A stretch of 64,000 nt of DNA, taken from NCBI RefSeq assembly GCF_001423485.1, contig NZ_LMOD01000002.1, forward strand, positions 950,520 to 1,014,519. The letters run 5' to 3'. The stretch's first letter is position 1, and the number at the start of each line of letters is the position of its first letter. Both the position numbers and the translations under genes were made by a program. The stretch is from Microbacterium sp. Leaf320 (GTDB taxonomy: Bacteria; Actinomycetota; Actinomycetes; Actinomycetales; Microbacteriaceae). Positions 24,582 to 33,713 of this stretch are shown here, in pieces. Under the pieces are notes generated by a model that saw only the letters and a program-made list of their open reading frames with translations, did not search any database and was not told the origin of the DNA.

Positions 24582-24604
24582 CGATGGAACTGTAGTCGGA
24601 TTGA

Positions 24605-26467
24605 TCACACCGTTGGGATCCAGACCCGCATCGTAGACGGACCGCGCCGGGCCCAGTCGTGGTACGCGATCAAGGGCGCGTCGACCGCCTCGCCGGTCGA
24701 GCGTCGCCGCACGGGCAGCACCACGTGACCCTCGTGCTCGACGGGCTCGCCCGCAACGATCGCGTCACCGACATCGGCTCCGAGATCGATCGACTCGAGC
24801 GCCAGAACCTCGGGGCCGCGTTCGATCACGACGCTGCCCCGCACCGCATCGACCATCGGATGCGGTGCCGTGGCCCGCGCCACGATCGGCAGGTTCAGCT
24901 CGACGATGTCGCCGACGCGGAACGCACGCACGACGTCGACCGCACCCGCGGGCGCAGGGGACTCCGTGACCCCGCCCTCGCTGCGCACGCGCACCGTCGC
25001 TCCCGACGCCCACGACGGTACTCGCAGAGTCAGGGTGAACTCGGCATCCTCGGTGATCGTGACCCGCACATCGCCGTCGGTCGGATACCCCGTCGACACC
25101 TCGAATGCCACGACCCGCCCGTCCGGCAGGGTCGTGAGCACGGTGGACGGTGCGTACTGGTGCAGCTGCACGCCGTCGTCGTCGGCGGTGGCCACATAGG
25201 CGGCGAGACTCGCGAACGTCCGGGCCACGTTCGGCGGGCAGCACGACACCTCGAACCAGGGCGCCCGCAGCGATGACGAGGCGCGCGGCGACGTCGCATC
25301 CGGATCCGCCGGCGTTCCCGGCGTGCGCTGGTGCAGCGTATTGGCGTAGAAGAAGGAGCGGCCATCCGACCCGGGCGAGGTCGCGACGACGTTGAAGAGC
25401 GTCCGCTCGATCAGGTCGGCGTACTGCGCCTCACCGGTGGCGAGCAGCAGCCGCCACGAGAACATGATCGACCCGATGCCGGCGCAGGTCTCGGAGTAGG
25501 CGCGATCCGGCGGCAGCTCCCAGTCATCGCCGAACGCCTCGTCCTGGTGATGCGACCCCTGGCCGCCGGTCACATAGGTGCGGCGTTCGACCGTGCGATC
25601 CCACTGCGCGCGCAGGGAGTCGAGCAGCGACTCGTCCGACAGCTCGGCGGCGACGTCTGCCGCGGCCGAGGAGAGGTAGTTCGCCCGCACGGAGTGCCCG
25701 CGCAGCGCCTCGGCGTCGCGCACCGACACGTCGTCCTGGAAGTAGCTGCGCCCCCATTCGATCTCGCCCAGCGACCCACGCCCGTGTCGTTCGATGAACA
25801 ACGCTGCCTGATCGATGTAGCGCTGCTCGCCGAGCGCTCGACCGAGCTCCGCGAGGCCGACCTCGACCTCGGCATGCCCGCAGATCGCGTCGCGTCCGTC
25901 GGCGCCGAACTCGCGGCAGACGAGGTCGGCGGCGCGGCGGGCGATGTCGATCAGACCGTCGTCAGCATCCGGTCTCGTGCGCACCCGGGCGACGGCCGCC
26001 TGGAACAGGTGTCCGAGGCAGTAGAGCTCGTGCCCCCACTGCAGCGCCGACCAGCGTTCGTCCTGGCCCTCGCGGCCGAACATCGTGTTGAGGTATCCGT
26101 CGGGCTCCTGCGCGGCGGCGACCCGGCCGACCACACGGCGGAACCGCTGCTCGAGGTCGCTGTCGCCGGCGGCATCCGTGCGTCCGATCTCCCACGCGAG
26201 CGCCTCGAGGTACTTGTAGATCTCGGAGTCGGCGAACTCGCGGCCGCGACGCCCTGCGGGAAGCGTGCCGGCGGCGGCGAGATCGAAGTTCGGCAGCCAC
26301 CCCTCAGACTCGAGCCGCGACTCGATGTGCGTGAGCGTGGCAGTTCCGTTGACGGCCTGGCGGTCGCCCCAGAACCCTCCGGTGATGCGCACCTCCGAGA
26401 GGCCGAGAGGGCGCAGGCGGCCGCGGGTGGGGACCACAGGAGCGGCCGGTGTGGTGGTGTCGAACAT
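24605..26467 (-). CDS. Beta-L-arabinofuranosidase, GH127
   Basis: A 620-residue GH127 enzyme. The active site described for Bifidobacterium HypBA1 is complete: Glu310 in DEAFG, Glu326 and Cys328 in SETC with exactly the HypBA1 spacing, and Cys409-Cys410 in SCCPPN, the zinc ligands and the cysteine nucleophile. It removes beta-linked L-arabinofuranose from oligosaccharides in the cytosol. ATG 26467 is preferred because AAGGG lies 6 nt before it; an ATG at 26473 overlapping the permease stop would have no room for a ribosome site. It ends an operon with a CUT1 transporter. Confidence 0.93.
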   Translation of the reverse strand: MFDTTTPAAPVVPTRGRLRPLGLSEVRITGGFWGDRQAVNGTATLTHIESRLESEGWLPNFDLAAAGTLPAGRRGREFADSEIYKYLEALAWEIGRTDAAGDSDLEQRFRRVVGRVAAAQEPDGYLNTMFGREGQDERWSALQWGHELYCLGHLFQAAVARVRTRPDADDGLIDIARRAADLVCREFGADGRDAICGHAEVEVGLAELGRALGEQRYIDQAALFIERHGRGSLGEIEWGRSYFQDDVSVRDAEALRGHSVRANYLSSAAADVAAELSDESLLDSLRAQWDRTVERRTYVTGGQGSHHQDEAFGDDWELPPDRAYSETCAGIGSIMFSWRLLLATGEAQYADLIERTLFNVVATSPGSDGRSFFYANTLHQRTPGTPADPDATSPRASSSLRAPWFEVSCCPPNVARTFASLAAYVATADDDGVQLHQYAPSTVLTTLPDGRVVAFEVSTGYPTDGDVRVTITEDAEFTLTLRVPSWASGATVRVRSEGGVTESPAPAGAVDVVRAFRVGDIVELNLPIVARATAPHPMVDAVRGSVVIERGPEVLALESIDLGADVGDAIVAGEPVEHEGHVVLPVRRRSTGEAVDAPLIAYHDWARRGPSTMRVWIPTV

Positions 26468-26469
26468 GG

Positions 26470-27360
26470 TCATCCCTTGAAGGCGCCGGACATGAAGCCG
26501 CGCACGTAGTGTCGTTGCAGGATCAGGAAGAGCAGGATGCAGGGGAGCGCCAGCACGACGACCCCCGCCTCGGTGGCGCCGTAGTCGACGACACCCTGCA
26601 CCTGCCCGCGGAGGTTGGCCACCGCGAGCGGCAGCGTCATGCGATTGGTGTCGTTGATGAGGATGAGCGGGGCCATGAAGTCGTTCCATGCCGTGAGGAA
26701 CGCGAACAGCCCGACCGTGACGAGACCCGGCTTGACCGCCGGAAGCAGCACCCGCCACAGGGCGCCCCAGCTGGAGCAGCCGTCGACCATCGCGGCCTCG
26801 TCCATCTCCTTCGGGATCGACTCGAACGAGATGCGCATCATGAACATCGAGAACGGCAGCTGGAACATCGTGATCACGAGCGCGACGCCGACGAGCGAGT
26901 TCTGCAGGCCGACCGCGTTGAGGATCACGTAGAGCGGAATGAGCAGCGTCGCGTACGGCACCATCAGGATCGCGAGGGTCAGCAGGAACAGCGCGTTCTT
27001 GCCGGGGAACGAGAAGCGTGCGAACGCGTAGCCGCCCAGCAGTGAGATGAACAGTGTGAGCGCCACCGTGAGCACCGACACGAAGAGCGAGTTGCCGAGG
27101 TACACCCAGATGCCGGCCTGGTACTCGCCGAGGGCGGCGTAGTTGCCGAAGCCCCAGCCGTCGGTCTGGCTCGTGCCGGCCATCGGACTGACAGATGAGA
27201 CGCCGGTCCAGATGAGCGGATAGAGGAAGATCACCGCGAGGGCCGTGGTGAACACCCAATAGGGGATGCCGAAGACGACGCGTGCGGCCTTCGAACGGTA
27301 CCGAGGCGCGGTGGGCTGATGGTTCGGGGCGACGATGGTGCGTGTCAGGGTCTGGGACAT
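26470..27360 (-). CDS. Carbohydrate ABC transporter permease, MalG type (second system)
   Basis: A 296-residue CUT1 permease with six membrane helices and the ATPase-docking loop IPKEMDEAAMVDGCSSWGALWRVLLPAVKP. It pairs with the MalF-type permease encoded 5 bp upstream and is followed almost immediately by the GH127 gene, so the cargo is probably a beta-arabinofuranose-containing oligosaccharide. As with the other CUT1 system in this window, no ATPase gene is linked. Confidence 0.93.
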   Translation of the reverse strand: MSQTLTRTIVAPNHQPTAPRYRSKAARVVFGIPYWVFTTALAVIFLYPLIWTGVSSVSPMAGTSQTDGWGFGNYAALGEYQAGIWVYLGNSLFVSVLTVALTLFISLLGGYAFARFSFPGKNALFLLTLAILMVPYATLLIPLYVILNAVGLQNSLVGVALVITMFQLPFSMFMMRISFESIPKEMDEAAMVDGCSSWGALWRVLLPAVKPGLVTVGLFAFLTAWNDFMAPLILINDTNRMTLPLAVANLRGQVQGVVDYGATEAGVVVLALPCILLFLILQRHYVRGFMSGAFKG

Positions 27361-27365
27361 GGTTC

Positions 27366-28271
27366 TCAGCTCTCATCCGTGCGGCGGAACGCGCGCAGCT
27401 GGAAGACGTTGATGACGATGAGCGCGAGAAGCACGATCACCGAGAGGGCACCGGCGATGCCGAGGCTGTTCTGCCCCTGGAAGGCGACGTTGTAGATCAG
27501 CTGGACGACGGTCATGGTGCTGTTGTCGGGGCCGCCCTTGGTGAGGATGTAGAACTGCTCGAACGCGAGCAGCGACCCGGTCACGCACATCACGGTGGTG
27601 AGCGCGAAGGTCGGCTTGAGCAGCGGCACCGTGATGTCGCGGAACGTCTGCCACCGGTTCGCGCCGTCGATGCGCGCGGCCTCGTAGACGTCGTCGGGGA
27701 TGCCCTGCAGGCCCACCAGCATCAGCAGCATGTAGAAGCCCGCATAGCGCCAGACGATCAGGAAGATCGTCGACCACAGGGCGCCCTCCGGTGTGCCGAG
27801 GAACGTGATTCCCCATGACTTCATGAGGTTCGCGAAGGGCCCGGCGATGGGGGAGTAGAGCACGTAGAAGAGCAGCGAGGCTGATGCCAGGCCGAGCGCG
27901 CTGGGGATCAGGAACGCGGTACGCAGGAACCCCTTCCATCGGGTCGACTCCTGCACCAGCAGGGCCAGGCCGAGCCCCAGGCCGATCAGAATGACGGTCG
28001 TGATGACGGTGTACAGAAGGGTGAAGCGGATCGAGTCCCAGAAGAGGCGGTGCATGACGGCATCCGCGTAGTTCTCGGGGAAGTTGATGCCCTGATTGCC
28101 GCTCAGCAGCGGCCAGTCGGATGCCGACATCTGCACCACCAGCACGAGCGGCACGATGAACAGCAGGGCGACGAAGATCGCCGTCGGGGCCGCGTACAGC
28201 CAGCCCTGCACCGGGCCGCCGAAGGCGGTGCGGCGTCTGCGGCGACGCAGCGGGAGTGTGGCCTGGGTCAT
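27366..28271 (-). CDS. Carbohydrate ABC transporter permease, MalF type (second system)
   Basis: A 301-residue CUT1 permease. An Arg-rich cytoplasmic N-terminus (LRRRRRRTAF) precedes about six membrane helices and the loop DDVYEAARIDGANRWQTFRDITVPLLKP. The ATG at 28271 is preferred over the GTG one codon upstream; GAAAGAGAAC serves as ribosome site. It forms the channel with the gene at 26470. A strong hairpin separates it from the binding-protein gene, which would lower its expression relative to that protein. Confidence 0.92.
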   Translation of the reverse strand: MTQATLPLRRRRRRTAFGGPVQGWLYAAPTAIFVALLFIVPLVLVVQMSASDWPLLSGNQGINFPENYADAVMHRLFWDSIRFTLLYTVITTVILIGLGLGLALLVQESTRWKGFLRTAFLIPSALGLASASLLFYVLYSPIAGPFANLMKSWGITFLGTPEGALWSTIFLIVWRYAGFYMLLMLVGLQGIPDDVYEAARIDGANRWQTFRDITVPLLKPTFALTTVMCVTGSLLAFEQFYILTKGGPDNSTMTVVQLIYNVAFQGQNSLGIAGALSVIVLLALIVINVFQLRAFRRTDES

Positions 28272-28359
28272 CACGTTCTCTTTCGATCGGGACTGCAGGG
28301 GGCGAGGGCACCCGGAGTGCAGGTGTGCGGGGATCCGTGGCGAGTTCGCCGACGAGGAT

Positions 28360-28394
28360 GCGGGGGGCGGCGCGATCTGCGCCGCCCCCCCCGC
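28360..28394 (-). terminator. Strong GC hairpin between binding-protein and permease genes
   Basis: GCGGGGGGCGGCGC (28360-28373) faces GCGCCGCCCCCCCCGC (28379-28394), giving an about 14-bp GC stem directly after the binding-protein stop codon. It lies inside the operon, so partial termination or 3'-end protection is the likely role, as at 18827. Confidence 0.75.
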
Positions 28395-28400
28395 ACGCGA

Positions 28401-29696
28401 TCACTGCGACAGGATCGCGGTGATCTCCTCGTTGTCGGCCGGCACGGAGTCGTCGCCGTTCAGCACCGCGTTGCGCACCAGCGTGAGCCACGGGCTGCCC
28501 GGCGCGTTGAATGCCTGCTGGAAGTTCAGCGCCACCGGAGTGTCGCCTTGGGCGGCGACCTCGTTGATCGTCACCAGGCGGGGGTCGGCCGCGGCGTACT
28601 CGTTGTCGGCGAGGTCGCCGCGCGAGACGGCGTTGCCGTCCTTCGCGAGCACCTCGACCTGGGCATCCTCCGACATCATCCAGTTGAGGAAGTTCCAGGC
28701 CTGCGCGGCCTTCTTCGAGTCCTTCGAGATGCCGATGCCGTCGCCGCCGACGAAGGTCGAGGCGCCGCCGTCGACACCGGGGATGCCGGCGACTCCCGCG
28801 TCGAACTCGAGGGAGGGAAGCAGGGTCGCAGGGAACGGCATCACGCCGACCTTGCCCTCGCTGAATGCGGCGGTCCAGGTGGGTCCGGCCTCATCGGTCG
28901 AGGAGGGGAGGATCGCGCCGGCATCCTGCAGCTCTGCCCACGTGTCGTAGACCGCCTGAGCCGAGTCGCCGTCGAGCAGGGATTCGGTGCCGTCGTCGCT
29001 CATGACCTCGTCGCCCGATGCCCAGATGGAGGGGAACCAGGTGAAGACCAGGCATCCACCGCAGTTGAGGCCGGTCGCCGTGCCGTAGGTGTCGGGCTTG
29101 TTCAGTGCCTGGACGGCCATGGCCGCCTCGGCGAACTCCTCGAGTGTGGCGGGTGCCTTCTCGGGGTCGAGGCCCGCCTCGGCGAAGAGTTCCTTGTTCC
29201 AGAAGAGCATCGAGAGGTCGAGGGCGAACGGCAGCACGTACTCGGCGCCGTCGACGGTGCCGGCCGACAGGTGCCCGGGGTTGATCTCGTCCTTGAAGTC
29301 GAGGGCGTCGATCTGCTCCGACATGTCCTGGAACAGGCCCTGCTGCGCCCAGTTGGGCACGTAGACGATGTCGGCGGCGAACAGATCGGGCAGCCCGCCG
29401 GACCCGGCCGCCGCGCCGACCTTGGCGACGTAGTCGTCGTTGGGGACGACTGTGAGCTCGACCTGGTTCTCGTGGCTGGCGTTGTAGGCGTCGACGAGCA
29501 GCTTGGCCTGGCGCTCGATCGGAGCGCGGGTCCACAGCGTCAGCGTGGTGCCGTCATCCGTGCCCTCGGCGGGGATGGGTTCGTTCGATGCTTCGTCGGC
29601 GGCGGGTGCGCAGGCGGCGAGGCCGCCGACGAGCAGGCCGGCCGCGATGACGGCGGCTGCTGCCCGGCGTGCGGCGTGTGTGCGGATGGTGTTCAT
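28401..29696 (-). CDS. Sugar ABC transporter substrate-binding lipoprotein (second system)
   Basis: A 431-residue family-1 solute-binding protein with an Arg-containing signal and lipobox GLAAC near residue 29. Typical elements are TTLTLWTRAPIERQAKLLVDAYN near the start of the mature domain and GGDGIGISKDSKKAAQAWNFLNWMMSEDAQ later. It feeds the permeases at 27366 and 26470. AGAGGAG provides the ribosome site. Divergent to it is a LacI gene, and a near-palindrome ACCCTTTCGAAAAGGT lies between them, so it is probably derepressed by an arabinoside. Confidence 0.92.
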   Translation of the reverse strand: MNTIRTHAARRAAAAVIAAGLLVGGLAACAPAADEASNEPIPAEGTDDGTTLTLWTRAPIERQAKLLVDAYNASHENQVELTVVPNDDYVAKVGAAAGSGGLPDLFAADIVYVPNWAQQGLFQDMSEQIDALDFKDEINPGHLSAGTVDGAEYVLPFALDLSMLFWNKELFAEAGLDPEKAPATLEEFAEAAMAVQALNKPDTYGTATGLNCGGCLVFTWFPSIWASGDEVMSDDGTESLLDGDSAQAVYDTWAELQDAGAILPSSTDEAGPTWTAAFSEGKVGVMPFPATLLPSLEFDAGVAGIPGVDGGASTFVGGDGIGISKDSKKAAQAWNFLNWMMSEDAQVEVLAKDGNAVSRGDLADNEYAAADPRLVTINEVAAQGDTPVALNFQQAFNAPGSPWLTLVRNAVLNGDDSVPADNEEITAILSQ

Positions 29697-29807
29697 GGGC
29701 GGGGGCTCCTCTGGGCTCTTCCTCGAGCGGGTGCGGTGTGGCGCTTCGACAGTGCAGCGCCGGGTATGGAGATGAGGTGGAGATCGGGTTCTCCGAAATC
29801 TACGAAA

Positions 29808-29823
29808 ACCCTTTCGAAAAGGT
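29808..29823. promoter_or_regulatory. LacI-type operator between the divergent lacI and binding-protein genes
   Basis: ACCCTTTCGAAAAGGT is palindromic at 14 of 16 positions with the central CG common to LacI operators. Further CGAAA half-sites lie at 29794 and 29803. The rest of 29697-29887 is promoter and leader sequence with no gene seen. Confidence 0.7.
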
Positions 29824-29887
29824 ATAGCGTGGTTGTGACGGGGTCGTCAACCCTTGTTCCGATAACCTTTCAGCAACAGGGAGTGGG

Positions 29888-30910
29888 ATGACCGACACGA
29901 CTGGAGCACGGGCTGTGACCCTCAGCGACGTCGCCGCGCGCGCGGGGGTGTCGATTTCGACCGCCTCGAAAGCCCTCAACGATCGCGGAGATGTTTCGGC
30001 CGCGACTCGCGCCAAGGTGCGGTCGATCGCCGAAGAGCTGTCCTTCACCCCGAACGCGATGGCCCGAGGCCTGCTCGCCGGACGCACCGGCACGGTGGGT
30101 CTGCTCACGAGTGACCTCGAGGGCCGCTTCATGCTGCCGATCCTCATGGGGGCCGAAGACGCCTTCGGCGCCGGCCGCATCAATGTCTTCCTGTGCGATG
30201 CCCGCGGAGACGCCATCCGCGAGCAGCACCACCTGCGCGAGCTGCTGAGCCGTCGGGTCGACGGCATCATCGTGGTGGGGCGGCAGACCGACCCTCGGCC
30301 CTCGCTCGGGCAGGAGATCCCCGTGCCGGTCGTCTACGCCTACGCGCCGTCGGATGACCCGCGCGACCTCTCATTGACTCCCGACAACTATGCCGGCGGG
30401 CGTCTCGCGATCGAGCACCTGCTGGCCTGCGGGCGTCGGCGCATCGCGCACATCTCGGGCGACCCGACCTATGCCGCAGCTCAAGACCGTCTCGCCGGAG
30501 CCAGAGCAGCTCTCGGCGAGGCGGGGCTCGAACTCGTGGGCGAGCCGATGTTCTCGGAGTGGACCGAGCACTGGGGTCGCGACGCCGCGGCGATGCTGCT
30601 GCAGCGGCATCCGGACATCGACGCCGTGTTCTGCGGATCCGACCAGATCGCTCGCGGTGTGCTCGACTCCGCCCGTGATCTCGGGCGCACTGTGCCGGAC
30701 GACCTCGCCGTGATCGGCTATGACAACTGGGAAGTGCTCGCGACCAACGCCCGGCCCGAGCTCACCAGCATCGACGCGAACCTGCAGCAGCTGGGGCGTC
30801 AGGCCGCGTTGCGGGTGTTCGACGCGATCGACGGCATCGACATCGGCGAGGGGGCGCACCACCTGCCGGTGCGCCTCGTGATCCGCGGATCGACCATCGC
30901 CCGGCGCTGA
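29888..30910 (+). CDS. LacI-family regulator of the GH127/transporter operon
   Basis: A 340-residue LacI/GalR protein. The DNA-binding head reads TLSDVAARAGVSISTASKALNDRGDVSAATRAKV, the hinge TPNAMARGLLAGRTGTVGL, and the sensor domain ends with the usual C-terminal dimer region. It is divergent from the binding-protein gene and the 16-bp near-palindrome between them is the obvious binding site. GGGAGTGGG lies just before the ATG. Unlike several other regulators here it appears to have a leader. Confidence 0.93.
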   Translation: MTDTTGARAVTLSDVAARAGVSISTASKALNDRGDVSAATRAKVRSIAEELSFTPNAMARGLLAGRTGTVGLLTSDLEGRFMLPILMGAEDAFGAGRINVFLCDARGDAIREQHHLRELLSRRVDGIIVVGRQTDPRPSLGQEIPVPVVYAYAPSDDPRDLSLTPDNYAGGRLAIEHLLACGRRRIAHISGDPTYAAAQDRLAGARAALGEAGLELVGEPMFSEWTEHWGRDAAAMLLQRHPDIDAVFCGSDQIARGVLDSARDLGRTVPDDLAVIGYDNWEVLATNARPELTSIDANLQQLGRQAALRVFDAIDGIDIGEGAHHLPVRLVIRGSTIARR

Positions 30911-30952
30911 GGCTCTGCTCGCGTCCTGCTCTACCTCGCCAGCCCGCCGGGG

Positions 30953-31798
30953 TCAGACGTGGTCGCGCCAGGAGTGCTGCGGGTCGAACCCCAGGATGCG
31001 GCGGGCCTTGTCGATCGACAGCAGCGTCTCGTTCGGTCCGAACTCGCGGGCGACCGGCACATCGGGGAAGACCTCGGCGAGCAGTTCGGCGTTGGGGCGT
31101 GACATCACCGTGTCGGCGGCGGCGATGATGAAGTTGTCGAAGCCGGGGGCTGCGACTTCGAGCGCGCGCTGCACCGCCTGTGCACCGTCGCGGGCATCGA
31201 TGTAGCCCCAGAGGTTCCACTTGCGGCGGAGCGCATCGGCATCGAAGTCGGGGAACTCGGCATAGTCCGCAGGGTTCATGACGTTCGAGAACCGCAGGGC
31301 CGTGATCGAGAGGTCGGGGTGCCAGCGCACGAGCTCCCTCGCCAGCTGCTCCTCGAGCGTCTTGACCAGCGAGTAGACCGATTCGGGGCGGGCGGGGTAG
31401 TCCTCGTCGACCGGCACGTAGGGCGGCGGCACGTCGAACGGCAGGCCCAGCACGGTCTCGCTCGACGCGTAGACGATGCGGCGGATGCCGAGTCGCACGG
31501 CTGCCCAGAAGACGTTGAACGTGGCCGGCATGTTGTTGTGGAAGGTGGCGACGTCGCTGCGGATGCCAGGCGCCGGGATGGCACCCAGGTGCACGACGGC
31601 GTCGATGCCGTCGTGCCGGTCGCCGACGGCAGTGAAAGCATCCACGACCTGGCCGTAATCCGTGAGGTCGACCTGCACGAAATCGGGGCCGCGAGTGCCC
31701 GCGACATCCATGCCGATGACCTCGTACCCCTGGGCGCGGAGTTCCCGCGCGACGACGCTGCCGAGCTTGCCCGATGATCCGGTGAGTGCGATGCGCAT
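30953..31798 (-). CDS. NAD-dependent epimerase/dehydratase (uronate-dehydrogenase-like)
   Basis: A 281-residue extended short-chain dehydrogenase. The Rossmann motif is GSSGKLGSVVARELRAQGYEV at residue 7 and the catalytic YxxxK reads YSLVKTLEE, with a Ser upstream in YASSETVLG. HLGAIPAPGI and the shape of the C-terminal half recall uronate dehydrogenases and sugar-nucleotide epimerases; the exact substrate cannot be read. It is divergent from a LacI gene with 58 bp between, so it is likely sugar-regulated. CACTCT lies 6 nt before the ATG and may be a leaderless -10. Confidence 0.82.
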   Translation of the reverse strand: MRIALTGSSGKLGSVVARELRAQGYEVIGMDVAGTRGPDFVQVDLTDYGQVVDAFTAVGDRHDGIDAVVHLGAIPAPGIRSDVATFHNNMPATFNVFWAAVRLGIRRIVYASSETVLGLPFDVPPPYVPVDEDYPARPESVYSLVKTLEEQLARELVRWHPDLSITALRFSNVMNPADYAEFPDFDADALRRKWNLWGYIDARDGAQAVQRALEVAAPGFDNFIIAAADTVMSRPNAELLAEVFPDVPVAREFGPNETLLSIDKARRILGFDPQHSWRDHV

Positions 31799-31856
31799 GT
31801 CACCAGAGTGGCACGAAGGCGAGGCGGCGGGGGCCGCTCGGCATACACTCGTCGGC

Positions 31857-32870
31857 GTGAGTGACACGAGCAGCGAGCCCCGGCGCACCATCGGCGTGCG
31901 TGACGTCGCCGTGCGGGCGGGGGTGTCTCGGCAGACGGTGTCGCGGGTGCTGAACGACCACCCCGAGGTCGCTACCGAGACCCGCGAACGGGTGCTCGCC
32001 GCGATGGCCGAGCTCGGCTACCGCATGAACAATGCCGCGAGGGCGCTGGGCACCCGCCGCTCCCGCACCCTCGGGGTGCTGGCGACCGACGCGCTGCACT
32101 ACGGCCCCTCGCGCAGCATCGCCGCGCTCGAGGCGTCGGCCCGCGAGGTCGGCTATTGGCTGAGTGCGGCATTCGCGGATGCCGGAGACGCCGATGCGGT
32201 CATCGCCGCGGTCGACCACCTCGTGATGCAGGGCGTCGAGGGCATCGTCGTCGTCGCGCCCCATGCCCACACCCTCGATGCGCTCGACGAGGTGCGCATC
32301 GGCGTTCCCGTCGTGACTCTCCATGCCGCCGACCGGGGTGCGCGTGGCCTCTCGGTCGACCAGGCAGCCGGAGCCCGGCTCGCCGTCTCAGCGCTCGCCG
32401 ATGCCGGGCACACGCGCATCGCGCACCTTGCCGGACCGGCCGACTGGCTCGAGGCCGAGTCTCGCGCCGAGGGGTTCGCTGCTGAGCTCGCCGCACGAGG
32501 CCTCGCCGCGGGGCCCGTGTTCGAGGGTGACTGGACCGCGGGATCGGGTTACGCAGCGGCCGACGCCGTGCGGGACTCGGGTGTGACGGCGGTCTTCGCG
32601 GCCAACGACCAGATGGCACTCGGGCTGCTCGGCGGCCTGCAGGAAGTCGGGCTCATCGTGCCCGGCGACATCAGCGTGGTGGGCTTCGACGACACCCCCG
32701 ACGCTGCCTACTACTGGCCGAAGCTCACGACCGTGCGACAGGACTTCGCGGAGTTGGCGCGTCGTGCAGTGGCGGCGGTGCTGGCGGGGAGCGCCGGGGC
32801 TGCGGCATCCGATCTCCCGCCCGTGGCGCCCGTGCTGGTGACGCGGGACTCGGTCGCTCCGCCGCGCTGA
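31857..32870 (+). CDS. LacI-family regulator, probable repressor of araDBA
   Basis: A 337-residue LacI/GalR protein starting with GTG. The head is TIGVRDVAVRAGVSRQTVSRVLNDHPEVATETRERV and the hinge MNNAARALGTRRSRTLGV. The GTG at 31857 is chosen because TACACT (31844-31849) lies 7 nt before it with no ribosome site, fitting a leaderless message, and because it directly precedes the conserved domain. The araDBA genes follow in the same direction after about 100 bp that hold an 18-bp perfect palindrome, its likely operator. L-arabinose or L-ribulose may be the effector. Confidence 0.9.
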   Translation: MSDTSSEPRRTIGVRDVAVRAGVSRQTVSRVLNDHPEVATETRERVLAAMAELGYRMNNAARALGTRRSRTLGVLATDALHYGPSRSIAALEASAREVGYWLSAAFADAGDADAVIAAVDHLVMQGVEGIVVVAPHAHTLDALDEVRIGVPVVTLHAADRGARGLSVDQAAGARLAVSALADAGHTRIAHLAGPADWLEAESRAEGFAAELAARGLAAGPVFEGDWTAGSGYAAADAVRDSGVTAVFAANDQMALGLLGGLQEVGLIVPGDISVVGFDDTPDAAYYWPKLTTVRQDFAELARRAVAAVLAGSAGAAASDLPPVAPVLVTRDSVAPPR

Positions 32871-32932
32871 GCACTCGCACTGCCGCAGCGGTCTCGGGCG
32901 TCTTGACGGTCCGCCGACCTCCGTGTCACACT

Positions 32933-32950
32933 ACTGTGACCGGTCACAGT
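32933..32950 (+). promoter_or_regulatory. Perfect 18-bp operator palindrome before araDBA
   Basis: ACTGTGACCGGTCACAGT is a perfect palindrome with a central CG. TTGACG (32903-32908) and CACACT (32927-32932) precede it with an 18-bp spacer, so it covers the probable transcription start. Confidence 0.85.
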
Positions 32951-32975
32951 GACCACCGACGACCTTGAGGTATCC

Positions 32976-33713
32976 GTGAGCAACGAAGCCCCCGCTTTCT
33001 CTGACGAGAACGTCTTCTCCGCCGAGATCTACGCATCCATCCAGGCCGTCCGCGAAGACGTCGCCCGTCTGCACAGCGAACTCGTGCGCTACGACCTCAT
33101 CGTCTGGACCGGCGGCAACGTCTCGGGCCGCGTGCCCGGCGCCGACCTGTTCGTGATCAAGCCGTCGGGCGTGAGCTACGACGACCTCACGCCCGAGAAC
33201 ATGATCCTGTGCGACCTCGACGGCGCCGTGATCCCCGGAAGCCCCGGCAGCGACCGTTCGCCCTCGAGCGACACCGCAGCTCACGCTTACGTCTACCGCC
33301 ACATGCCCGAGGTCGGCGGAGTCGTGCACACGCACTCGACGTTCGCCGTCGCCTGGGCCGCCCGCGGCGAAGAGATCCCCTGCGTCATCACGGCCATGGC
33401 CGACGAGTTCGGCGGGCCCATTCCGGTCGGCCCGTTCGCGATCATCGGCGACGACTCGATCGGCCGCGGCATCGTGCAGACCCTCACCGGCCATCGCAGC
33501 CGCGCGGTGCTCATGCAGAACCACGGCCCCTTCACGATCGGGGTCGACGCGAACGACGCCGTGAAGGCCGCCGTCATGGTCGAAGACGTGGCCCGCACCG
33601 TGCACTACGCCCGCGAGGCGGGCCCGTTGATCCCGATTCCGCAGGAGGCCATCGACAGCCTCTTCGCCCGCTACCAGAACGTCTACGGACAGAACTCGGA
33701 CGCCCGACGATGA
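32976..33713 (+). CDS. araD: L-ribulose-5-phosphate 4-epimerase
   Basis: A 245-residue class II aldolase-fold enzyme that converts L-ribulose 5-phosphate to D-xylulose 5-phosphate. Family motifs are VWTGGNVSGR, KPSGVSYDDL, SSDTAAHAYVYR and the zinc ligands in GGVVHTHSTFAVAWA, plus the third His in MQNHGPFTIG. The start is GTG 32976, where TTGAGG sits 5 nt upstream; an earlier in-frame GTG at 32949 lies within the operator palindrome. It is the first gene of araDBA, and its stop overlaps the kinase start by 4 bp. Confidence 0.93.
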   Translation: MSNEAPAFSDENVFSAEIYASIQAVREDVARLHSELVRYDLIVWTGGNVSGRVPGADLFVIKPSGVSYDDLTPENMILCDLDGAVIPGSPGSDRSPSSDTAAHAYVYRHMPEVGGVVHTHSTFAVAWAARGEEIPCVITAMADEFGGPIPVGPFAIIGDDSIGRGIVQTLTGHRSRAVLMQNHGPFTIGVDANDAVKAAVMVEDVARTVHYAREAGPLIPIPQEAIDSLFARYQNVYGQNSDARR

